From Paenibacillus xylaniclasticus (GTDB lineage: Bacteria; Bacillota; Bacilli; Paenibacillales; Paenibacillaceae), in the NCBI RefSeq assembly GCF_004001065.1, contig NZ_BIML01000001.1, forward strand, positions 62,001 through 126,000: a DNA stretch of 64,000 bases, given 5' to 3'. Below the pieces are notes generated by a model. That model ran no database searches. It saw only the letters and a list, made by a program, of their open reading frames with translations, and had not been told where the DNA came from. Every line of letters begins with the position of its first letter. The first letter of the stretch is position 1. The position numbers and the translations under genes are program-made. Positions 16,767 to 24,824 of this stretch are shown in pieces.

Positions 16767-17324
16767 ATGGCCAAAAATATCGCTTTTGTTAACGGATCCT
16801 TGCGCAAAGGATCATTTAATCAAAACATTGTAGAGTATGTGAAATCTAAACTTGAAGCGAAAGGATATTCAGTAACTCAACTGAATTTTTCGAATCTACC
16901 GCTGTTTAATCAGGATATCGAATTTCCAGCACCTGAATCTGTTGCCGCTATTCGCGAAGAACTGAAAAAAGCAGATGCTCTATGGATTGTAACGCCAGAG
17001 TATAATGGTAGTGTTCCTGGACCTTTGAAAAATATGCTGGATTGGATTTCTCGTCCTGTTGAAATTGGAGTATTCGGTGCGCCAGATTTTGTGAAAGGTA
17101 AATTGGTTGCAATCAGTGGTGCAGCAGGAAGCTCGAAAGCGGCATACGTTATGGAAGAATTAAAAGGTCTTCTTGGACGTATGGCCATGAACCCATTAGA
17201 ACAGCTGGCTGGTATTGCATTGACAATGGAGGCTTTCCAAACAGGAAAATTCACTTTGTCAGATGCGGATAAAGAGCTGTTGGATACGCAAATTGAGAAG
17301 TTCTTGGAAGCACTCAATTCCTAA
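16767..17324 (+). CDS. NAD(P)H-dependent FMN reductase (quinone/azo/chromate reductase type)
   Basis: A 185-residue flavodoxin-fold enzyme. The FMN phosphate loop is GSLRKGSFNQ near residue 9 and the isoalloxazine contact is PEYNGSVPGPLKNMLDW near residue 75. Members reduce quinones, azo dyes or chromate with NAD(P)H. The ribosome site overlaps the marR stop and leads to ATG 16767 (a GTG one codon earlier is also open). The pairing with marR is typical of an electrophile-inducible detoxification operon. Confidence 0.92.
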   Translation: MAKNIAFVNGSLRKGSFNQNIVEYVKSKLEAKGYSVTQLNFSNLPLFNQDIEFPAPESVAAIREELKKADALWIVTPEYNGSVPGPLKNMLDWISRPVEIGVFGAPDFVKGKLVAISGAAGSSKAAYVMEELKGLLGRMAMNPLEQLAGIALTMEAFQTGKFTLSDADKELLDTQIEKFLEALNS

Positions 17325-17339
17325 TAAAAATTGAGATAA

Positions 17340-17383
17340 GAACATTGAACAGTTGCCACATAACTGTTCAATGTTCTTTTTTT
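17340..17383 (+). terminator. Terminator of the marR-reductase operon
   Basis: A perfect fifteen-base-pair stem (17340-17354 with 17362-17376), a seven-base loop and seven T residues, sixteen bases after the stop codon. Confidence 0.95.
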
Positions 17384-17526
17384 GTTTTACTTAGTTGAAT
17401 CGTGCAAATGTCGTCGAGAACAGATTTGAAAGAGTATGAGGCTTAGACGATCTTAATTTTCTATAAAAAATTGGGGAACTTGATAGATTTTATGGATCTA
17501 TTTAGATATTATTCAAGTAAACGTCA

Positions 17527-17600
17527 GCGCTCCACTGGCGGCGATATAGCTTACCGATATGATAGGCATGATGATTGGTCTCATCGGTTGCTTCTTCGGT
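17527..17600 (+). pseudogene. Fragment of an lgt-like gene
   Basis: This stretch aligns by eye with positions 18307-18381 of the intact lgt-like gene downstream: both begin CGCTCCAC, share TACCGAT and GGCATGAT, and end in ATCGG.TGCTT. Two single-base gaps break the frame; when corrected, it encodes a peptide like RSTGGDIAVPI followed by IGMMIGLIGCFFGF. It is a decayed copy of the central part of the gene, probably from an old duplication or a related donor. Confidence 0.7.
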
Positions 17601-17634
17601 TTTAATATAGAATCAAAAAAGTGAGGACTTTAAT

Positions 17635-17849
17635 TTGAACAAAGTGGGGTTAGTTTTAGGCGGAGACGAGGTTCGAGGTCTAATACCTCTGAACGCAATC
17701 ACAGTTGTCTTCATTTAGCGGACATGATTGTGCGACCAGATGTAGGCCAGTATGCAGCCTTTGATTTTACCAAATCGATGGAATGTATTACTGCGGGTGA
17801 ACAGGCCAAGGATGCACGAGTATCAGAATTGATACAGCTGCTAACTTAA
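17635..17849 (+). pseudogene. Patatin-like phospholipase relic (ends only)
   Basis: A TTG with GTGAGGA upstream opens a frame reading NKVGLVLGGDEVRG, close to the patatin N-terminus, where the oxyanion motif should be GGGxRG; the frame stops within 28 codons. In another frame, from about 17700, the sequence reads NHSCLHLADMIVRPDVGQ then AAFDFTKSMECITAGEQA and stops at 17847-17849, matching the C-terminus of RssA-like patatins. The central part, with the catalytic Ser motif GxSxG, is missing. So the gene was reduced to its two ends by an internal deletion plus frameshift. Confidence 0.7.
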
Positions 17850-17976
17850 ATGATCAGTCGTCATAGGTTCCAATACTGCGTCATACATAGACTTCGTGCC
17901 ACTTTCCCCAAAAGACAAGCAACAAATTAAAATCGCGTTACTGCGGCTTTATAATAATACGGAACTGGTGACCGCT

Positions 17977-18738
17977 ATGACTTTCCCTATATGGATCGAT
18001 CTTGGTTTTATAAAGCTCCACCCGCATGCGGTATTCGAGACACTTGCATATTTTATCGGATTTCGTGTGTACTTGTACACCCGAAGCAAGGACAAGCTCC
18101 CGATTATACAAGGGATGTGGATCATCGTCGGAGCTATTCTTGGGGCTGCCATCGGTTCTAAAGTGCTGTATTGGCTTGAGGACCCCTTGCAGACGATTGA
18201 GAACTGGCACAGCTACTCCTACTTAATGGAGGGCAAGACGATAGTCGGCGGTTTGTTAGGCGGGCTGATCGGTGTAGAGTGGACTAAGAAGCGCATCGGC
18301 GTTACACGCTCCACCGGCGATGACATGGCTGTACCGATTATCATCGGCATGATAATCGGCCGCATCGGCTGCTTTATGACCGGGCTAGATGACCATACCT
18401 ATGGCACATCAACTGCTTGGATAACAGGTATTGATTTTGGCGATGGCATTCGCAGGCATCCGACACAGCTTTATGAAATTGCTTTCTTACTTGTGCTTGG
18501 CGGGATGCTCCTAAGATGGAAGAGAAGAGCTGTATTACCTGACGGAGCAATCTTCCAGCTGTTGATGACAGGGTATCTCACGTTTCGTTTCGCTACTGAT
18601 TTTATTAAGCCGACACCTCATCCTTATTTCGGACTTAATAATATACAGCTTGCCTGTATCGCAGGACTAATTTATTATTCGACATTAATCTATAAGTGGC
18701 AGGGGAAACCGAAGCATACACATCCAAAGGAGCTGTAA
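17977..18738 (+). CDS. Divergent prolipoprotein diacylglyceryl transferase (Lgt) paralogue
   Basis: A 253-residue integral membrane protein of the Lgt family, with about seven hydrophobic segments. The family signature is recognisable as GRIGCFMTG near residue 130, and the C-terminal motif RRHPTQLYE is intact. Two usual features are changed: the conserved HGG(L/A) loop reads VGGLLGG near 87, lacking its His, and the Asn after RIG is Cys. It therefore may not be a standard lipoprotein enzyme but could still handle phosphatidylglycerol or a related lipid. I chose ATG 17977 (GGTGA five bases before); the frame is open further upstream but that part does not look like Lgt. AAAGGAG of the radical SAM gene overlaps its end. 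Confidence 0.85.
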   Translation: MTFPIWIDLGFIKLHPHAVFETLAYFIGFRVYLYTRSKDKLPIIQGMWIIVGAILGAAIGSKVLYWLEDPLQTIENWHSYSYLMEGKTIVGGLLGGLIGVEWTKKRIGVTRSTGDDMAVPIIIGMIIGRIGCFMTGLDDHTYGTSTAWITGIDFGDGIRRHPTQLYEIAFLLVLGGMLLRWKRRAVLPDGAIFQLLMTGYLTFRFATDFIKPTPHPYFGLNNIQLACIAGLIYYSTLIYKWQGKPKHTHPKEL

Positions 18739-18740
18739 CG

Positions 18741-20180
18741 ATGGCGACGAAAAATAGACCGTATATTTTCTACGAGCTTACGAACAGCATCTGTTCAAAA
18801 TGTTTGCGCAAGGTTGAAGCGAAAGTCATCATTGAGGACAATCAAGTATTCTTGCTCAAGTATTGCGGACAGCACGGGCGGGAGAAGGTGCTCATCGCAA
18901 GCGATGCTGATTATTATAAGAAATGCCGCGAATTTCTAAAGCCTGCGGAAATGCCGGAGCAGTGGAACACACCGATCCGCTACGGCTGTCCATACGATTG
19001 CGGTCTTTGTCCAGATCATGAGCAGCACAGCTGTCTGACACTTGTTGAAGTTACGGAACGCTGTAATCTGCAATGTCCGATTTGCTATGCGGAATCCTCA
19101 CCGTATAACGGTGCGTGGCGCTCGTTAGAACAGATCGAGGCCATGCTTGATGCTATTGTCCGCAATGAGGGTGAACCTGACGTTGTACAAATTAGCGGGG
19201 GAGAACCTACCATTCATCCACAGTTCTTTGAAATATTGGACATCGCCAAAAGCAAGCCGATCAAGCATATTATGGTGAATACTAACGGCCTCCGTATAGC
19301 TCAGGACCGCGGCTTTGCCGAGCGGTTAGCGAAATATATGCCTGGCTTTGAAATTTACCTGCAGTTCGACAGCTTCCAAGAGGAGGCGCTGCTACAGCTT
19401 CGCGGTGTTGATTTGCGCGATGTCCGCCGCCGTGCGCTAGAGCATTTGAATAAATTCAATATTTCGACCACGCTGGTCGTTACGCTCAAGAAAGGGCTGA
19501 ACGATCATGAAATCGGCGACATCATTCAGTTCGGCCTTAAACAGCCTGCCGTACGCGGTGTAACCTTTCAGCCGATCCAAGCGGCAGGTCGATTGGAAGA
19601 GTACGATCCGGCAGTAGATCGTCTAACTCTAAGTGAAGTGAGACAGGGGATTATTGATCAATCCGGTATTTTCAGCGCGGAGGATATTATTCCGGTACCA
19701 TGCCATCCAGATTGTTTGGCGATGGGTTACGCCTTGAAGCTAGACGGGGAAGTGCTGCCGCTTACCGGACTAATAGATCCCCAAATTTTACTAGAGGGCG
19801 GCCGCAATACGATCGTATTTGAGCAGGATCAGACGCTAAAATCGAAGATATTCGAGCTATTCTCAACAGCTCATTCACCTGTCTCTTCGGCACTCTCGTT
19901 GAAAAGTCTGCTTTGCTGCTTGCCAATGGTCGCTGTACCTGATCGGATTAACTACGACAATGTGTTTCGTGTCATCATTATGCAATTTCTAGATCCATAC
20001 AATTTCGATGTACGCTCCGTCAAAAAATCGTGCGTACATATCGTACACCCCGATGGACGAATCATTCCCTTCGACACGTATAACATGTTCTATCGTGGAG
20101 ACCAGGAGAAGAAGTTAGCGAAGCTCCGAGATGAATTTGATATGCGCCCGGGAGGTAAAGTCAATGACTGGAATGAATGA
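18741..20180 (+). CDS. Radical SAM protein resembling tetraether lipid synthase (Tes)
   Basis: A 479-residue protein. The radical SAM cluster motif is CNLQCPIC, with Cys108, Cys112 and Cys115, preceded by EVTER and followed by ISGGEPTIHP, which binds S-adenosylmethionine. Upstream lies a second Cys-rich segment, CPYDCGLC (Cys83, 87, 90) with DHEQHSC (Cys98), and a further pair CSKC near residue 15. A late CHPDC follows near 335. This arrangement, including PYDCGLCPDHEQH, is that of the archaeal Tes/GDGT-MAS family (MJ0619 type), which joins lipid tails carbon to carbon; bacterial homologues exist but are mostly uncharacterised. It starts two bases after the Lgt-like stop. Lipid substrate is inferred from family and neighbour. 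Confidence 0.88.
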   Translation: MATKNRPYIFYELTNSICSKCLRKVEAKVIIEDNQVFLLKYCGQHGREKVLIASDADYYKKCREFLKPAEMPEQWNTPIRYGCPYDCGLCPDHEQHSCLTLVEVTERCNLQCPICYAESSPYNGAWRSLEQIEAMLDAIVRNEGEPDVVQISGGEPTIHPQFFEILDIAKSKPIKHIMVNTNGLRIAQDRGFAERLAKYMPGFEIYLQFDSFQEEALLQLRGVDLRDVRRRALEHLNKFNISTTLVVTLKKGLNDHEIGDIIQFGLKQPAVRGVTFQPIQAAGRLEEYDPAVDRLTLSEVRQGIIDQSGIFSAEDIIPVPCHPDCLAMGYALKLDGEVLPLTGLIDPQILLEGGRNTIVFEQDQTLKSKIFELFSTAHSPVSSALSLKSLLCCLPMVAVPDRINYDNVFRVIIMQFLDPYNFDVRSVKKSCVHIVHPDGRIIPFDTYNMFYRGDQEKKLAKLRDEFDMRPGGKVNDWNE

Positions 20181-20466
20181 TGAGGAGAATAAAAATAAGA
20201 AAGTTATCCGACAAAGTCATTCCGACCATATCAAGCAGGTGTTGCTCGGAATCGGGCTATTGGCCGCTTTGCATTCGTTACTTTTTCTAATTCCTACAGC
20301 ATTCTTTTTTATCAGCTTTGCACAAATCTTGTACCTGGTTCCCGCAATCTTAATTTTTAATAAAAAAAGCGGTATTGTGCAGGGACTGCTGATCGGTGCG
20401 GGGATTACGTTTCTATTGAACGTAGCCTGCTTCGGTCTCTTCGCTAGCGGCTATATTCGTCTTTAG
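20164..20466 (+). CDS. Small membrane protein of the Lgt-like/radical SAM operon
   Basis: A 100-residue protein beginning inside the radical SAM gene (17-base overlap), with GGAGG eight bases before its ATG. The first 25 residues are polar and charged. Residues about 26-65 form one long or two short hydrophobic helices, and 72-98 form another. No known domain is recognised. The overlap implies translation coupled to the radical SAM protein, so it may anchor that soluble enzyme at the membrane; this is inference. Confidence 0.8.
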   Translation: MTGMNDEENKNKKVIRQSHSDHIKQVLLGIGLLAALHSLLFLIPTAFFFISFAQILYLVPAILIFNKKSGIVQGLLIGAGITFLLNVACFGLFASGYIRL

Positions 20467-20511
20467 ATACATACGCCGGTCATTTTATATGGTTACTGTT
20501 AGAAAATTTCG

Positions 20512-20541
20512 AAAAAATGTCGCAATAAGCGGCATTTTTTT
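20512..20541 (+). terminator. Terminator of the Lgt-like/radical SAM operon
   Basis: AAAAATGTCGC pairs with GCGGCATTTTT (one G-T pair) around a short loop, followed by further T residues. Confidence 0.85.
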
Positions 20542-20677
20542 TATTTTTTATGATACGAGTCTTACAAGAAGTCATAAATCGTTCAAATAAGAAGGCCTGC
20601 TATAGCACTTTCGAGTCATTTAGGTTGAGCCATAACAGGATACAATAATAAAACAATTTCAAAGCGAGGATGACCAC

Positions 20678-22066
20678 ATGAGAAGGATCATGCGATTAAG
20701 ATGGGCAATATGCGGCTGCTCGATTGCGTTGCTAGCTGGATTCTCTAGCAGTACTTCCGGGCAATCAGTGGACCCATCTGGCAAATTAGCGAGCCCTCCG
20801 TTGTATGCCACAGCATCACAAGCCAGCAGCGACAAGATACAACAGCTTATTGACGAGGCCAATGAGGGGGACACCATCGTCATTGCACCAGGTGAATATG
20901 TCGGTAAGATTGAGGTGAATAAAAGAATTACACTGCGCGGAGATCCAGGTGCGAAACTCATCCATGACGATGCAAGTCCAGCTGTACGAATTACGGCAGA
21001 GGGCGTACGCTTATCCGGACTTACGATCGAACAAAGGTCACTGGAGGAATCAGCTGCAGTCGAGTTGGCCGCTTCGAGGGTTACATTAGATCACTTAGAC
21101 GTTATCACCCATACGTTCGGCATACGGTTGCGAGAATCAGACCATAATCAGATTCTCGATAATAAAATCACGTGGTTAACCGATGCTGATACAAAGAAGG
21201 TGAAAACGTCCATCAAACGCAACGGGATAGACCTGTTCGATTCACATTATAATGACATACGTGCAAACCAGATCTCCTCGATGAGTGACGGGATCTATAT
21301 GGAGAGCAGTCATCACAATACCGTATCGGACAATAAGATCGAGCATTCTCGCTATGGCATTCATTGCATGTATACGGAAGGGACGATCGTTCGAAGCAAT
21401 ATCGGCACGTATAATGTGACGGGTGCAATGATCATGGGGGTAATGGATGCAGTTGTGGAGAACAATTCGTTCACGAAACAAAGTGAGAATGTGAACTCAC
21501 AAGGTCTTCTGTTATTTGATGTTCATTCGTCGAGAATATCCGGGAACAACGTAGAAGGTAACCGCGTTGGCTTCTATATTGAAGAATCGAGCGATAACAG
21601 CATACGAGACAATCGGATAACTCGCAATTTTGTTGGCGTGCAATTGCTCGAATCGAAGGAGAACGAATTAACAGGGAACGATTTTATCGCCAATGTTATT
21701 AACGCCGAAGCGATTAGCAGCACGAACAATCGTTTGTCAGGAAACTTCTGGGATACCTTTGATGGCATCGACACAGACGGCGACGGACATAGCAATATAG
21801 CTTATGCGATTAATCCGTTCTTCCAGCAGATGACTTCCCGTACGCCGCCATTCCAGTTGTTCTTCCAATCGCCAGGTATGCTGTTCCTCGAGGAACTAAT
21901 GGAGACTGGCAAATCAACATGGACGACAGATAAGGCTCCTCTCATGAAGCCTTCGGGAACCGTCGCAGATTCCCATCGTGTAAATTACAATTCAGTCATT
22001 GCAAGTCTGCTTATGCTGGCTATAAGCCTACTAACTATATACAATGCGGGGGTTAAACGAACATGA
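20678..22066 (+). CDS. nosD: NosD-like copper-carrier maturation protein
   Basis: A 462-residue exported protein with a signal peptide (about 1-28) and a right-handed parallel beta-helix of many short repeats such as NQILDNKITW, NDIRANQIS and NTVSDNKIEH, the CASH/NosD pattern. A hydrophobic C-terminal segment (about 440-457) could anchor it. NosD works with the NosFY ABC complex and the copper chaperone NosL to load copper into nitrous oxide reductase NosZ. GCGAGGA precedes the ATG, and the gene overlaps nosL by four bases. No nosZ is seen in this window, so the target may be elsewhere or be a different copper enzyme. Confidence 0.85.
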   Translation: MRRIMRLRWAICGCSIALLAGFSSSTSGQSVDPSGKLASPPLYATASQASSDKIQQLIDEANEGDTIVIAPGEYVGKIEVNKRITLRGDPGAKLIHDDASPAVRITAEGVRLSGLTIEQRSLEESAAVELAASRVTLDHLDVITHTFGIRLRESDHNQILDNKITWLTDADTKKVKTSIKRNGIDLFDSHYNDIRANQISSMSDGIYMESSHHNTVSDNKIEHSRYGIHCMYTEGTIVRSNIGTYNVTGAMIMGVMDAVVENNSFTKQSENVNSQGLLLFDVHSSRISGNNVEGNRVGFYIEESSDNSIRDNRITRNFVGVQLLESKENELTGNDFIANVINAEAISSTNNRLSGNFWDTFDGIDTDGDGHSNIAYAINPFFQQMTSRTPPFQLFFQSPGMLFLEELMETGKSTWTTDKAPLMKPSGTVADSHRVNYNSVIASLLMLAISLLTIYNAGVKRT

Positions 22067-22644
22067 AAAAAACTTGGAAATCGATGCTCGTTATTCAATG
22101 CTTATTGATCGCTCTACTCTTAATGACGGGCTGCGGAGAGTCTAAATACAAAGCGGTTGCCATTAATGAAGAGACGGACAAATGTGACAATTGCAACATG
22201 CAGGTCAAAGATGATGCATTTGCGACTCAGCTTACGACCAAGGAAGGCAAAACGTATGTGTTCGACGATATCGGCTGTATGAACGAATGGTTAACCAAGC
22301 ATTCCGACGAGAAGATCGGCGCTTCCTTTGTCCGTGATTACAACAATAGCGAGTGGATCAAGTACGAGGACGCTTACTATGCTTATGACCCTTCGTTCCG
22401 TTCACCAATGGCTTATGGAATCCTTTCTTTCAAGGATAAGGAGTCTGCAGAGCAGTTCGTGAAATCGCAGAACAAAGGCATCGTGATGACAAGTGAAGAG
22501 CTAGCGAATCATTCATGGGCTCGGAATACCGAGATGATGCACGGGATGATGGAGATGGGACAAGAGCACGACGAGCAGGCGCATTCAGAATCGGCTGCAA
22601 CGATGCACATGGACAAATCCGATGAAGGCAAGGTTCACAATTAA
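22063..22644 (+). CDS. nosL: NosL-like copper-binding lipoprotein
   Basis: A 193-residue lipoprotein: the lipobox LMTGC gives lipidated Cys24. The NosL copper site is visible as Cys41-x2-Cys44-x-Met46 (KCDNCNMQ). The globular part (about 30-150) has the NosL pattern YVFDDIGCMNEWL. The C-terminal 40 residues are rich in Met and His (EMMHGMMEMGQEHDEQAH), a likely extra copper-binding tail that typical NosL proteins need not have. It hands copper to NosD in the outer face of the membrane. Overlaps nosD (ATGA) and nosY (TAATG). Confidence 0.9.
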   Translation: MKKTWKSMLVIQCLLIALLLMTGCGESKYKAVAINEETDKCDNCNMQVKDDAFATQLTTKEGKTYVFDDIGCMNEWLTKHSDEKIGASFVRDYNNSEWIKYEDAYYAYDPSFRSPMAYGILSFKDKESAEQFVKSQNKGIVMTSEELANHSWARNTEMMHGMMEMGQEHDEQAHSESAATMHMDKSDEGKVHN

Positions 22645-23465
22645 TGCACGACTTTAGAACAATTGCCGCGCGTGAAATAAGAATGGGATTCCGTAACGTT
22701 TGGGCTTATTCGTTCATGGCTCTCTTTACGGTATTCACGATCATATTACTGCTCATTAACGCCCGCAATGCGGTCGAAGGCTATTCCGGCGCAACGAGCT
22801 CGATGCTTAATTTGATTCTATATCTCGTTCCGCTTATGTCGCTGCTCCTTGGCGCTTTCTCCTTAACAGCTGAGAAAGAGGAGGGGAGCTGGCAGCTGCT
22901 TTGGGCTTATCCGTTAGGGACGCTCTCCTACATACTCGGAAAGTATGCAGGGCTGTCATTAGTACTGTGGACGATTATGTTTTTCGGCTATGGGCTTTCG
23001 GGTTTATTAGGCGCAGTTGCGGGCAGTATGTTTGCCTTCCATGATTTTATGTTGTTCGTCATCTTCTCCATGGGATTATCCTTCTTATTCTTAGCGATAG
23101 CTTTGTTGATTGGAACATTCGCGCGCAATCGGTGGCAAGCATTAACGATCTGTGTAGCTGTCTGGTTCTTCGCCATCATTGGATGGCCATCCGTGCTGTT
23201 GGCCGTGCTCGGGATGCTCCCGTTCATGTACGTAAAACCATTGCTGGTCATCCTTACTTTCTTGAACCCGGCTGAGCTTGTCCGATTGTTCGTTATCGTA
23301 AAGCTAGGGGGCGGCTCCATTCTAGGCCCCGAATATTACGAATGGGTCGGCTGGATCAGTAAGCCGACAGGGTCCGTATGGTTTGCGTGTATCGTTTTAT
23401 GTTGGGCGACAGCTGCTTCGGCAGTATCATATATCATCTGGGAGAGAAGGCGTTCGCATGGATAA
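22644..23465 (+). CDS. nosY: NosY-like ABC permease
   Basis: A 273-residue membrane protein with six predicted transmembrane segments and the ABC-2 type layout: an N-terminal segment near 20-38, a cluster of helices at 58-185 and two more to the end. NosY dimers carry NosF and NosD and use ATP to drive copper-site maturation rather than simple transport. The start codon overlaps the nosL stop, and the end overlaps nosF by eight bases, so the four proteins should be made together. Confidence 0.88.
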   Translation: MHDFRTIAAREIRMGFRNVWAYSFMALFTVFTIILLLINARNAVEGYSGATSSMLNLILYLVPLMSLLLGAFSLTAEKEEGSWQLLWAYPLGTLSYILGKYAGLSLVLWTIMFFGYGLSGLLGAVAGSMFAFHDFMLFVIFSMGLSFLFLAIALLIGTFARNRWQALTICVAVWFFAIIGWPSVLLAVLGMLPFMYVKPLLVILTFLNPAELVRLFVIVKLGGGSILGPEYYEWVGWISKPTGSVWFACIVLCWATAASAVSYIIWERRRSHG

Positions 23466-24180
23466 ACCAGTCTTATACGTCGATCATGTTCAGAAGACGA
23501 TTAAGAAGCAAGCGATCATTCATGGCATTAGCCTTCAAGCAGCCAGGGGGAGTACGATTGCTCTATGCGGCGGCAACGGCGCAGGCAAGAGTACGCTGCT
23601 GCGGATGATCGCTGGCATCTCACAGCCGACAAGCGGCTCTATTACAGTGGCTGGAGTGGAATGGAAGGAGAACCGGAAGCAGTATGCCAGACAGATCGGT
23701 TATATGCCGGATGACTATATGTTTAGTCAGGGCTTGTCAGCACAAGAAACTCTGACCTTCTGGTCTTCCCTTCGTAAAGTCGATCCAGCTAGTGTACAAG
23801 ACTTGCTAAAGCTCGTCGGCCTAGCGGATGTACAACGCAAGCTAGTGACCTCCTTCTCCAAGGGGATGCGTCAAAGATTGTTATTCGCACAAGCGCTATT
23901 AGGGAAACCCCCTTTGCTTATTATGGATGAGCCTACGAATGGGCTGGACCCTTACTGGATGGATTCCTTTGTTGAGCTCGTCAATAAAGTCAAGGAAGAA
24001 GGACACACGGTCATTTTTTCAACCCATCAGATGCATGTAGCCGATGCTGTTGCCGATACGGTCATTTTTTTGAAAGAAGGCAAGGTTGCACGAAGCGGCA
24101 CTATAGCCTCTTATCGTAAGGACGATGAAACATATGGACTACACAAAGCATTCCGAGAACTTTATGGCTATGAAGCTTAA
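23458..24180 (+). CDS. nosF: NosF-like ABC ATPase
   Basis: A 240-residue ATPase. Walker A is GGNGAGKST at 38-46, the signature is FSKGMRQRL, Walker B is LLIMDEPTNGLD and the switch His is in FSTHQMH. It energises the NosY permease. ATG 23458 follows GGAGAGAAGG and overlaps the end of nosY; in-frame starts further upstream lie well inside nosY. The signature FSKGMRQ is typical of ABC-2 partners. Confidence 0.9.
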   Translation: MDKPVLYVDHVQKTIKKQAIIHGISLQAARGSTIALCGGNGAGKSTLLRMIAGISQPTSGSITVAGVEWKENRKQYARQIGYMPDDYMFSQGLSAQETLTFWSSLRKVDPASVQDLLKLVGLADVQRKLVTSFSKGMRQRLLFAQALLGKPPLLIMDEPTNGLDPYWMDSFVELVNKVKEEGHTVIFSTHQMHVADAVADTVIFLKEGKVARSGTIASYRKDDETYGLHKAFRELYGYEA

Positions 24181-24727
24181 GTCCATGATGCTTAAGCAGC
24201 GCGGCAGATCGGTGGGGCACATGAAACGATTGATACATGTTACGACGTGTATAGCTGCAGCCGTCACGTTAGTTACAGCCACTATATGGGTGCTATTTCA
24301 ACAATCCAATCCGGAAAGACCGCTAATGGAGATAGGGAAAGAAGCACCTAACATTACGTTAACCACTCTTGAAGGAAGCACGGTTCGCTTGTCCGAATAC
24401 CGCGGCAAGCCTGTCCTGCTCCAATTCTGGGGCTCATGGTGCACCTCTTGTGTGAACGAGATGCCTGTGATTGACCAATACTATAAGCAGGGCAAGGTAA
24501 ATGTACTCGGAATAAATGTAGGACAGTCGCGCGGCACAGTAGCATCGTTTATACAATCACTTGGAGTATCCTATCCACAGTTTCTTGATCCTTCCGGCAC
24601 AGCTGCAGAGGCCTATCGCGTAAAGGAGCTGCCGGTTACATTCTTGATCGATTCCAATCAAAAGCTGACTCGTATTATAACAGGCGAGTTAACGAATGTA
24701 TCACAGTTAGAGTCGCGGAGTCGTTGA
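24170..24727 (+). CDS. Membrane-anchored thioredoxin-like protein (TlpA/ResA type)
   Basis: A protein of about 185 residues with an uncleaved N-terminal anchor (about 20-43) and an extracellular thioredoxin fold. The active site is WCTSC, with Cys91 and Cys94, and the cis-Pro is in KELPVTFLID. Such proteins keep extracytoplasmic Cys residues reduced, for example the copper-binding thiols of NosL or a cytochrome. The start is uncertain: ATG 24170 overlaps the nosF stop, and ATG 24221 with GGTGGGG upstream is an alternative. It is the last gene of the nos-like operon. Confidence 0.85.
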   Translation: MKLKSMMLKQRGRSVGHMKRLIHVTTCIAAAVTLVTATIWVLFQQSNPERPLMEIGKEAPNITLTTLEGSTVRLSEYRGKPVLLQFWGSWCTSCVNEMPVIDQYYKQGKVNVLGINVGQSRGTVASFIQSLGVSYPQFLDPSGTAAEAYRVKELPVTFLIDSNQKLTRIITGELTNVSQLESRSR

Positions 24728-24744
24728 GATGAACGTTAGAGGCT

Positions 24745-24784
24745 GATCAAGTTCTTGTCATCATTAATGAGCAAGAACTTGATC
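24745..24784. terminator. Long hairpin between convergent genes
   Basis: A thirteen-base-pair perfect stem (24745-24757 with 24772-24784). It lacks a T-run. Its left arm, ATCAAGTTCTTGTCA, recurs at 27401-27415, and a form of its right arm recurs at about 27450-27465, so it may also be part of a repeat. Confidence 0.65.
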
Positions 24785-24824
24785 CCATTCCCGACAAAAT
24801 AGCGAAGCGTGTAGGGGAACTATT

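Noticed and set aside
17854-17976. Longer N-terminus for the Lgt-like protein
   Set aside because: The frame is open but the encoded residues do not resemble Lgt, and no ribosome site supports an earlier start; likely remnant of the debris upstream.
20600-20677. A nos operon promoter or FNR/NsrR site
   Set aside because: TACAAT at 20641 has no -35 box at a good distance and no regulator palindrome is clear.
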